A stretch of DNA of 64,000 nt from Sciurus carolinensis. Its lineage: Eukaryota; Chordata; Mammalia; Rodentia; Sciuridae. The stretch covers positions 59,307,177-59,371,176 of the forward strand of contig NC_062214.1 of assembly GCF_902686445.1 (NCBI RefSeq). Direction: 5' to 3'. Shown here piece after piece: positions 55,518 through 64,000 of this stretch. The notes under the pieces were generated by a model. The model ran no database searches and was not told the DNA's origin. It saw only the letters and a list, made by a program, of their open reading frames with translations. Each line of letters starts with the position of its first letter. The first letter of the stretch is position 1. The position numbers and the translations under genes were made by a program.

Positions 55518-57124
55518 AATGAAAGAATATTTAGAAAATAAACTCTCTGTGGAAAGAAGGAGGATGAGCAGTGAATGGCCCTGTGATTTGTTGAAGAGGG
55601 CAAGACATAAGGTAAAAGGTTGAGTGATACTGCTCTCAGTCCTCAGAGCACCAGAAGCTTGGTGGTGATGGTGGGGTAATAATCAACAGGTGATCCTCCT
55701 CCTCCCTGAGAGTCCCCCTACCTGGGCTGGGAGTAAGTCTCAGTTTCTGTTGGTTAATACTGCTGCCCTCAACCATGGTATCTCTGGGCACACATTAGGC
55801 CTTCAAATGTCCTGGAGCACAGAAGAGACTTTGAGAATCCCAGTTGTGGATAGCGTGTTTCTTGGTATTTATTTCTGAGAGTGTCTCTGTTGATGGAGGA
55901 CCACAGGTGATAGGAGCTGAGAGGAATCCTCAAGGGATTGTGTTTCAGTGCCTGAGTGGGACAGTGGGTAACTCAGGTCATGGAATGGGGGCCCAGTGTG
56001 AGTTTTTGGAGATGAGGGCTTGGTGGGTCATTCTGGACTGCAGGTTAATCATTTCTGGACTGCCTGATGAAGAGGAAGCAGCTATGAACATACTGCCAAC
56101 ATGGCGGCCTAGATGGTAGAGGGGGGCCACCTGTGGTGGGGCCTGCACGTGGAAGGTCAGACACGTTCCAACTGCTCAGGGTCTGACTTTCTTCTGAACC
56201 ATCTGTTACTAGTGGTTAAGACTTTCCATACTTATATATCCAGGGCACATTAAAAAGTGAGGAAATGCTATGATCCCACACAAGTTCAAGCCTCTCCTTT
56301 TGCTTGTGTTCTGACATTTGACAATTTACCAAGAGGTAAAGTTTCTGCAAGGAAATCTGATGCTTTACTTTTGAGCCTGTCTTTGTGGACCATTTCACTG
56401 GGTTCTAGGCAGAATCGCTCTGCCGGAATCAAGCTTTTGACCTTTCAAATGCTATTTATTTATTTATTTTTTTAGCAGAATTGTTAGGAATGGTAAGGCA
56501 CAGAGAGTTCAAGGATACTTATGGGGCCATATGGCCTTGAAACATGTTCAAATATAATTAGAGAAAAGGCAAATGTCATGTACTTTTTGAACGCACTCAC
56601 CTGAGAGATCAGAAAGGAAGCTACATGTGAGTCTGCTGGAGCCTTGGAATGATGGCTGCCAGAAGTCCCGTATGTCAATATGGGTTTCCCATGCTGCTGG
56701 TCAGTGGTGGCACTGATCCAACTCACTGAAGACAGGTGTATGAGAAGACTGGGTGGACTTAGGAGGGTTTATTCTGAATACATAAGCTGAAAAACATTCT
56801 CAGTCTCTTTGGACACATTTTAGATTCTATAGAATCAGGGAAGAGGATAAATACAAGTGTCTTAAGAACCTTTTATGTTTGGCTTTTGCTGCACATTGGT
56901 ACATGATCAGGAAGAGACAATCTGATCCCTCTCTCTCAAATGTCCCACACTCCTGTACTTCTTCATTCATCTGACTATTTCATCTATTCATCTTTCAAAT
57001 ACAAGCTCAGATGCCCACCCCTGTGGGAAACAAGTCTTCAGAGTCAGTGAAAAACCCTTCCTGGTTGTCTCCTTGTACCACGTATGGATTCTCAAAATTC
57101 ACATCAATCAAGAGCCATGTTTTA
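55518..57124. other. Unassigned sequence
   Basis: About 1.6 kb without a recognised repeat or gene. A (TATT)n bit lies at 56454-56470. Frames of 60-91 codons carry no domain. Confidence 0.5.
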
Positions 57125-57213
57125 ATTTTTAATACTAACATAGTGCTTGTTGCATGAGAACCACTGTCCTGAGCACTTGTGTGTGTGCACGAGCACACGC
57201 GCGCAGGTGCACA

Positions 57214-57246
<33 letters not shown>

Positions 57247-57425
57247 GCTTCATAACGACCCTGTGAAGTTAGTACATATGTTCTTCCTATTTATAGATGA
57301 GAATAATGAAGCCCAGAGAGGTGTAGTGTCTTGCCTAAGGTCACACAGCTAATAGTAACAGAGCTACTGAGATTCGACTCTGGCTAGTCTAGCCATTGGA
57401 TCTGTGTTCATAATCAGCATTCTGT
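57125..57425 (-). repeat. MIR SINE, antisense, expanded by a CA repeat
   Basis: CATAGTGCTTGTTGCATGAG to the left and GATGAGAATAATGAAGCCCA, GGTCACACAGCTAATAGTAA, GAGATTCGACTCTGGC to the right are MIR in reverse. A (CA)n tract interrupts the normally continuous sequence. Confidence 0.8.
57179..57244. repeat. (TG)n/(CA)n/CG microsatellite
   Basis: GTGTGTGTGCACGAGCACAC, CGCGCGCAGG and a CA run to 57244 give long alternating purine-pyrimidine sequence. Confidence 0.92.
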
Positions 57426-57469
57426 ACCTTCTCTCTAAATGCAACTGGTTGGTGACAGCTAATTTGTAT

Positions 57470-58215
57470 TACTCAAAATCCTTGGATCCTGTCCCATCTT
57501 GCTGTTCCTTCCACAGGTCTTTTCATCTCAGTTCATGGTAACTTTATCCTTCTAACTGCTCAGACTCCAAATCTTGGAGTCATCTTTAACTTTTCTTTTG
57601 CCATTGCACATCTGATCCATTTGCAGATCCAGATGGCTCTACCTCTAGCACAGATCTGACAGTTCCTTCCACTTCCTTGCTAACATCTTGGTCTGAGCCA
57701 CCACCCTTGCTGGCCTGGGATATGACAAGAGGCTTCTGTTTGGCCGCCTTACCTCCTCTGTTTCTGACCTTTCTATTCAGCACAGCAGTCAGAGCGATCC
57801 TTGTAGCATTTGTCAGGTCCTACCTCTGTTCAGTATGCTCCATTGTTTCTGACTTGGCATTCTCCATTGCTCTCGACATCCTCTTTCTCTAAATATCTAC
57901 TCACTGACTTCCTACTTCCATCCTTTGCTCAAGTGTCACGTTATCCTTGAGATCTTCCTTTACCTCTCTATGAAAAAATAGCCCCACCCCGTCCCTGTTT
58001 CCTCCTGTTTCTCTTAACTTGCCTTGTGATCCTGCAAAGCACTCATATGACATCTATATTTTATTTTTTATTTATTTATTTCTTGCCCTGCCTGCACTAG
58101 AAGGTTAGCTTTTTTAGGTCAGGGACCTTGCTTGAAGCTATATCTGCAGTGCTGAGAATAGGGCTCAGCAGAGAGTGGATGCTCAGTGAATATTTATAGA
58201 CTGAATGAAAAACCT
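57470..58215 (+). repeat. L2 LINE, 3' part
   Basis: AATCTTGGAGTCATCTTTAA, GCACAGCAGTCAGAGCGATC, TGCTCAAGTGTCACGTTATC, GCACTAGAAGGTTAGCTTTT and GGATGCTCAGTGAATATTTA follow the 3' L2 consensus over about 700 bases. No reading frame survives. This is the longest L2 in the window. Confidence 0.85.
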
Positions 58216-58314
58216 TAACAAATGAGTTAACTGACTCTGTGACTCACTACTAACTATGTTGACATGCATCATCTTTGTAGGATCTCCCAAGGCCACTTGG
58301 GTGTCTGGAAAAAT

Positions 58315-58440
58315 GATTGATCTCCTTTTAATCTCAGTTTATCTCTAAAATGAAGATAATAATAGTACTTAGCTCTGGGAGTAAGTACACATAAAAAGTT
58401 CAGAGCCGTGCCTGTCCCAGGTGGGTTCCCTGGGAATCAG
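58315..58440 (+). repeat. MIR SINE
   Basis: AATCTCAGTTTATCTCTAAA, ATGAAGATAATAATAGTACT and GCCGTGCCTGTCCCAGG are the 3' half of MIR. Confidence 0.7.
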
Positions 58441-59418
58441 AGAGAGATTAGCACTAAGGATGGATGCTCTTGACGTTAACACCTGTGGAGGAAATGGTGG
58501 TAGTGAAAGAAGCAGGACTGGCCAGAAGGAGAAGGTGGAAGAGCTCCTCCATCCAGGGAGTGGAAAGGTCTTGTGGAGTTGACCTGAGATGGAGTCAGCA
58601 AATCTGGACTCCCTAGCTCCATCATGATCAGTGGTTTTAGGAGGTTCTGAGAACAGGCCACGACCTCAGGAAAGGTACTCACTTCAGTTCTGGCAACTTC
58701 CAGAAAAGACTGGCATCCACGCACACTCCCAGCATCTGGGGATGAGGGCTCCACTCCTGGGTGTGTGTGTGCGGAGCTGTAGGTCATCACAGCTCCCACC
58801 AGAGTAAACCTTCAGTAAGTGTTTGGGTTGACCGACCTTCTTCCTGCAATGTCTTAATCCAGCAGTTAACTCCTTGCCCAGGAATGTCTATTGATCCTAG
58901 TACTTATCGAATGGAGTGCAAACGCATTCTTTGGTAGTCTTGGCTTTACTTTGGTTTGGATTTGATCTACAGGACTTTCTGCCCATGGATTTCCACAAAT
59001 GGGGGCCTTTTGGGGGTTGTCCAACTGCTTAGGTCACAGCTCAGCAAGTTTAATGCCATCTTCTGTGATCAAGGTGATTCAGAATAAGGTAGGGCAAGCC
59101 TTTGGAGTAGTCTAGGTCAGCAGGCATGAGTCGGTACCATTTAAAAGAACTCCCCCCACTAGCGGAAATCCTACCATTAGGATGCCATTAGGTATTGAAG
59201 CATTTTAAAAAGCATCGAGAGTGTTCTATTTAAAGGCAAACAACTCTGTAAATGTTAACAGCTTAAACCTTTGTGATGAAATGCTTTTGTATCTTTACTC
59301 AAAAACACACTGAGTTTCTATTTTAAAATATTCTAAATGTGGCAATGTTATGGTTTAGCTAGGGTTTAATGGACTTTTAATGAAAAAAGATAATCCATCT
59401 GGGTTTCTTCATTTGGGC
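58441..59418. other. Unassigned sequence
   Basis: Nothing recognised. A 107-codon minus-strand frame (58476-58799) has no domain. Confidence 0.45.
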
Positions 59419-59446
59419 TTTTTTTTTTTTTTTTTTTTTTTTTTTT
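59419..59446. repeat. Poly(T), 28 nt
   Basis: Uninterrupted T run with no SINE or L1 body recognisable beside it. Confidence 0.9.
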
Positions 59447-59552
59447 CAGAGTTGGGGGTTATCATCTGGAGACCTGTCCTAGCAAAATGGGGACTTTGGC
59501 ATGTCTCTGATGCTCATTAGATACTTGGTGCAAGGAGGCCAGATCTGAATTT

Positions 59553-59708
59553 GCATTGTTCAACACCAACCCCATGTGGCCATTTCCTTTAAGATATAAT
59601 TTAAATAAAACTTAACTCATTTCCTCAGTCACATAACCACCTTTCAAATTCTCGATAGCCAGTGGAAGCTGGTGCTGTGGTAGTGGAAGAGTTCTACTGG
59701 ACAGCATG
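59553..59708 (-). mobile_element. hAT-type non-autonomous DNA transposon fossil, antisense
   Basis: TTGTTCAACACCAACCCCAT on the left, TTTCCTCAGTCACATAACCA in the middle and TTCTACTGGACAGCATG on the right form the reverse of the element at 2334-2545. Confidence 0.6.
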
Positions 59709-59747
59709 CAAAGACAAAGTATTGTTTCTTTTGCTAAGATTTTAAAT

Positions 59748-59875
59748 TTTTTTCTTTTTTGGAAACAAGGTCTGGTAATGTTGCTCAGGCTGATCTGGAA
59801 CTCCTGAGCTTAAGCAATCCTCCTGCCTCGGTCTCCTAAGTCACTGGGACTTACAGACATGTGCCACTCTGCCTG
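59748..59875 (-). repeat. 7SL-derived monomer SINE, antisense
   Basis: A T run, AACAAGGTCTGGTAATGTTG, CTCAGGCTGATCTGGAACTC, CTGCCTCGGTCTCC and CTTACAGACATGTGCCAC. There is no ID half. Confidence 0.75.
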
Positions 59876-59984
59876 AATTGATTTCTAATATTTTAAGTTT
59901 TGAGTAGGGATATTTGTCTAGAAGAAAAATCAACCCACATTTGTGATGTGTTGACACTAGGTAGTATTTATTGTGATTTACACA

Positions 59985-60150
59985 CACCTACCAGTGTTGA
60001 TTTATCTATGCATTTCCTTTCTTTTGATTCTCATCACCAGCTCTAAGCTAATTTTTACAGAAAGGAAAACTGAGGTTAAGAGGGACTGAGTGACTTGCAG
60101 GAGATTTTCACCTGGATTCAAACCTGGCTGCATGGATGCTAGAATTGTTT
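59985..60150 (-). repeat. MIR SINE, antisense
   Basis: TTCTCATCACCAGCTCTAAG, GGAAAACTGAGGTTAAGAGG and ATTCAAACCTGGCTGCATG are MIR in reverse. Confidence 0.7.
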
Positions 60151-60981
60151 TCTAAGAAGAACCCATGCTAAACAATGGCCAACTCACTGTGATTCATAAA
60201 GAAGTCACTGAGCCCTTCCCATCCACTCCTCTCCTTCTTCCTTTATCTCCTTTCCTGTTAGAAGGTGTTTTTGGCCTGGTGTCTGAACATGACTCCTCTC
60301 CTGGAGATAATTAATGTCAATATTTTGCTGAGGATTTTTGCTTTCTAGAAAGTTCTCCATGCATACCACTGTGTATATGGCACTGTCCTACATGGATGAC
60401 ACCTAGGGGATTGCTCTTCAAAGGCCCAGCTAGGGATATTGTTTTTACTTTCAGTTCTGGAAAAGTTAGAAACCCCTGCAGAAATTTCTTTGGATTAGAA
60501 TTATGAAGACTTGGCAGTTTGCTTGGGACTTAAGAAGAAATATCCATCAGGGGACATTGTGGGCCATGCCTATTTAGACTCTAATGGTCAGAAAAATATT
60601 GAGTCTGTTCACATGGAGGGGTGGCTCATGCCTGTTTTAGAGGGCAATCCATTGTCTTCTGGTTTGTTGGTTGATGTGCTTCTAAGGACATAAATGTTAG
60701 AGACCTAATCCTGTTATCTTTTCTCTTGGCTCAAATATATTCTGTAGCAGCAAAAGCATATTCAAAGTCAGCAGCATTCAGAGGAAGAGAAATGGGTCTT
60801 CTGATTGATTTAGAAGGTTGATAATCTGATGTTCAGGTATTAGGATCATTTATTTGGACACATCATCTCAAATAGGAGGGCAGATGGTGATCCAACCCTG
60901 GGGATGTCACATTATGAGAGAACTGAGAGAGTCAGAAGGTCAAGATCAAGCTTCTATTTAGTAATAGAAGATGTGAGATTA
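60151..60981. other. Unassigned sequence
   Basis: No recognised repeat. A 60-codon plus frame at 60511-60693 has no domain. Confidence 0.45.
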
Positions 60982-61120
60982 AGTTGAGCACAGTGGTGCT
61001 TGCCTTTGCCTTGTAATCCCAGTGAGGCTGAGGCAGGATGATCACAGGTTCAAAACAAAATGAAAAGACTGGGGATATAGCTCCCCAGTACCAAAAAAAA
61101 AAAAAAAAAAAAAAAAAAAA
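60982..61120 (+). repeat. B1-dID SINE with internal deletions
   Basis: The B1 head (GAGCACAGTGGTGCTTGCC, GGCTGAGGCAGGATGATCAC) joins directly to a shortened linker and to GACTGGGGATATAGCTC, then CCCAGTACC and 28 A. The ID half lacks the central part including the B-box. A GAAA tail follows to about 61140. Confidence 0.85.
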
Positions 61121-61140
61121 GAAAGAAAGAAAGGGAAAAA

Positions 61141-61890
61141 AGAAAACAAGAAGAAATTCACTGATGAGCAGTTTTCTGTAAAATATTCCTCTGTTGAATA
61201 TTTAAAAAGGTGGGACTGAAGTCTACTCTTTGTGGAAGGCATCCAGTGTCAAGAGCAAAGAGCTTGCTCGGGAAGGAATCTCTCTAGTCACTGCCTGAAA
61301 ACAGCCTGGAGTCTGCATGGTGCTCACCAAAGAATGACTTGTCCAGTTCATGCAATCAAAGGGCGGTGTCCATCAAGTCTGTTTGAGCAGTTTGATATTG
61401 TAGGGGAGAAAATGTAATCTCTTTTCCTCACCCATTGTGAGTTTCATGGCTAAAACTCCTATAACTAAAGATGGATTAGCCAGAGAAAAGCATACAGTAG
61501 GTCTTATGTGACCCAGGAGCCTTAAGAAATGAAGGCCCAAAGACATGAGGAATTCTCTGTAATTTTTTGAACACATGTGCACAGTAGGATTGGAAGACAA
61601 AAGGGTGTATTCTAATGGCAATGAACTCGGGTGGGAGGAGTCTTAACAATGGTTGGTTCAGTTTCTTCTTGGCATCCTTGTGTGACATGCCTTCCCTCCA
61701 GGTACAGAGCAGGACACCTGTCATATGAGGTGTTGAGGAGAAGGGAGGGAGATCAGAGAGTGGACTGTTTCTGGAAGAAGGGGTAAGGGGCACTTTAGTT
61801 TTTGTAGCCCTCATCAGGGGAGAGAGGGGCAGGAGAAGCCACAGAGACCTGTCTGCTCTGCTCTTTACTCAGTTTTCAAGATGCCGTATT
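61141..61890. other. Unassigned sequence
   Basis: No named repeat. Overlapping minus-strand frames of 82 and 112 codons at 61373-61814 are in different phases and have no domain. Confidence 0.45.
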
Positions 61891-62499
61891 TTGGAGCAGT
61901 GTTTCCTGTATCAGATCAATATCCACAGTCTACCCAGATCTCTGGCCAGTGAAAGCAGCTGGAACTTTTTTCATATAGTAGAAATACACTGGTGTTTAAG
62001 CAGCTGGTTTCAAATTCCCCAGGAGAGACCACGAAGTCCTCCCCATTTTGCAAAACTTGTGATATCTTTATTTCTATTTATATGCACAACAGCTTTCAAA
62101 TTACCTCTTTCTTCCTTGTATTTCCAGGGGGAGTCATTACTGTGCAGGAACGTGTCTTCTTTTCCCTTTGAAAAGAAAACAAGTCGTTCGTTGATTTCAG
62201 AGGTGAAAGTTGCTAAAGATCATTTTGCTAATGACAATCTCATACTCATGCAATGCAGAAAGACATCGTGTATTTGGTTTGAGGCTCCCGATGACAGCAG
62301 CAGGCAGCTCTGGGGGTGGACCCCGATGACGCCTGATGTAAGAATTGTCCTTCGTGCCGCATGTTGCAATGGTGCACCATCTGTTTCTCCGATGAGTCTA
62401 GTAACTGTTGAGGAGCCTACAGAAATATTTCTGCCAAGTCTTCTCGAAGTGTATCTTTTTCTCTCCTCGTGTAAGACATTCCTTTATATAACAAGGTGA
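61891..62499 (+). CDS. Unrecognised 202-codon open frame (candidate exon or chance)
   Basis: This is the longest plus-strand frame in the window that is not LINE-1. It runs ATG to TGA and shows no family I recognise. Visible features are a hydrophobic patch around residues 54-75, scattered Cys, and a Leu-rich C-terminal end. A good 3' splice site (CTTTCTTCCTTGTATTTCCAG) ends at 62127, in phase with the ATG, and a GTAAGA donor starts at 62471. The stretch 62128-62470 would be an entirely open internal exon of 343 bases. About a dozen CpG remain between 62150 and 62470, more than in neighbouring DNA. No upstream promoter, Kozak support or partner exon was seen. It could equally be a conserved non-coding element or a chance frame. 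Confidence 0.18.
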   Translation: MEQCFLYQINIHSLPRSLASESSWNFFHIVEIHWCLSSWFQIPQERPRSPPHFAKLVISLFLFICTTAFKLPLSSLYFQGESLLCRNVSSFPFEKKTSRSLISEVKVAKDHFANDNLILMQCRKTSCIWFEAPDDSSRQLWGWTPMTPDVRIVLRAACCNGAPSVSPMSLVTVEEPTEIFLPSLLEVYLFLSSCKTFLYITR

Positions 62500-64000
62500 T
62501 TTAAGAATAGGCGGGCAATGAAGACTCATCTTGTAAAAAATGATTTTGTCATCCAACTTGGTGGAACTCGCTGTCTCTGTCTCTGTCCCCTCCTTTTCTG
62601 CTCCCCTGGGATTCCAGGATATAGAAATTTTATTTTGGTATCCAAGAATAGTTTAAAGGATGCTCTGATGGACTCTGGGTTTCTGCTTAGGGATCCAGTT
62701 GGGCAAGAGTCCGATTTTCTCTTTATTTTTCTTCTGTAATACCCCATTTATTGTGGGACCATCAGTGTCACCTGCTATATGGGAGACAAAGGTGAGTAAG
62801 AGATGGACCCTGTCTATAAGTTGCTTATAACCTAGCAGTCGCCACAAGAGTGAGTGCCTGGCATGATGGCTTTTGGTGTTTTTTCAGAGTTCTTGAGAAA
62901 TGTTGACATCATTGGGATTTTTTCCTTGCCAAATGTATAGGAGTTTTTTGAACAGGAAAGCCCAACAGTGGAAAGAGCCATGTTGAGGCATTCTATCACC
63001 CAGTTAGCTGAGCCCGTCAGGTGCCAGGTTGAAATCATTTGTGATGTTCTGTGATCACATGGGGAAGCCCCAAGATCACAGCTGAGGCAGTGATATACAG
63101 ATCTGGATTGGAATCTTGTTTTGCTCTTCTTCAGGAGCTCCTGTCCAGGTTTGTGACCTTGGACAAAGCTTTTGGCCCTCTGAGCTCTGTTACTTAAGCC
63201 CCCTCTCAGGCGTTTGGGGGAGCTTAGATGCAATTGTGTGTGGCAGAGTCCCTCACATGGACTACAGGCTCATTTCTTTCCCCTTGTCTATTCCTCTAGG
63301 ATTTGGAGTACAGCCCAGAATGGCACAAAATGCTAGGCTGTAACACTAAATATGTTTGCATTCCTGGCAAGATTTTAGCCCTTTCTAATTACAAAGTTTA
63401 TATATTGCCAAGGCTGAATTAGGGGTGAGGATGGAGAGAAGGAGGGACTAATTACAGAGAAGTACTGCACTGGAGTGGGGAGCATGTGTCAGAGGCTGAG
63501 CAGATTCAGGACGATAAAGAGATAGAGATGGAATGGAATGCGCTGGGGTGTGTTAAAAATGATTATTTCGGGGAAAGACCTGGGACCCCAAGATAACCTA
63601 CAAATCCTCTGTGAATAGTTTCCCCACTGAAATATGTGGGGAGGTTTTCAGAGGCTGAGAGAGCTGCAGGTTGAGAATGTTTGGCTAGAGCTGGGCAGCA
63701 GAGGCCGGGAGAGCCTGACTGTGCAGGGAGAGGTAAGTCAACAGGCCAGGGAACTACTGCAGGCAATCCTAGAGGATGGCGCTTTTCCAGGACTAGGCAA
63801 AGCAAGACTGTAGCAAAGGACAGGTTAGTTTCAAGAAAGAAAAAATGCACAAGGACTAAGATTAGGGTAGAGGTGAATCAAGACATGAAGAAGTGGTCCT
63901 CAGGGCCTGCCAGCTATCTCAGACTTGCATTTGGGGTGTGTGGGAAATAGTCCTGAATCCCCTTTATATATATATAAAGGCTCCTTCTCAATAACCCATA
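62500..64000. other. Unassigned sequence to the right edge
   Basis: No repeat consensus or gene was recognised. A 133-codon minus-strand frame (62832-63233) and 89-95-codon frames near 63563-63950 have no domain. A 20-bp perfect palindrome lies at 63961-63980. Confidence 0.45.

Noticed and set aside
62832..63233. 133-codon minus-strand frame
   Set aside because: No family, start context or splice support. Composition is ordinary for non-coding DNA here.

Overview
The window reads as a stretch of mammalian, rodent nuclear DNA, most likely from the squirrel family (Sciuridae). The main evidence is the SINE set: monomeric tRNA-derived ID elements with the core GGGCTGGGG..GCTCAGTGG..CACCACAT, and 7SL/tRNA dimers of the B1-dID type, both in many copies. 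Several L1 3' ends with G-rich polypurine tracts agree with this. The species cannot be fixed from sequence alone.

No host protein-coding exon, functional tRNA or rRNA gene was recognised. The only long reading frames that resemble known proteins are LINE-1 ORF1 and ORF2. The window is therefore best read as intergenic or deep intronic DNA. A 202-codon frame at 61891-62499 and a signal-peptide-like 35-codon frame at 12691 are unexplained and are listed with low confidence.

Layout. 1-2186: 3' part of a young plus-strand L1 with an open ORF2 end, an intact FADD box and a 50-nt pure poly(A). 2.2-12.7 kb: old DNA transposons (hAT/MER5-like), MIR, L2, an MLT2-like LTR and a cluster of ID and B1-dID SINEs. 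13.4-19.6 kb: ERVL-MaLR LTRs, two copies of an old LTR-like repeat, and a class I solo LTR nested in one of them with an exact TTTG duplication. 20.2-23.6 kb: old L1 carrying a Tigger element and an ID. 25.8-27.0 kb: triple-nested L1/B1-dID/ID, then a CpG-dense patch. 27-36.9 kb: MIR, MaLR LTR, SINEs, and a B1-dID dimer split by an L1 3' end. 36.85-38.48 kb: AT-rich, repeat-free. 38.5-43.6 kb: Tigger split by an ID, L1 3' end, two antisense L1s and an ERV LTR. 45-48.7 kb: old LTR, MIR and L1 pieces. 49185-55504: full-length antisense L1 with a 13-bp target-site duplication but inactivated frames. 57.1-60.2 kb: L2 and MIR. 60.2-64.0 kb: mostly unassigned unique sequence.

The elements do not work together as a pathway. 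What the window preserves is a layered history: old DNA transposons, L2, MIR and L1M at the bottom, MaLR and ERV LTRs above, sciurid SINEs above those, and young L1s last. Family names come from remembered consensus features, and boundaries are estimates unless a target-site duplication is given.
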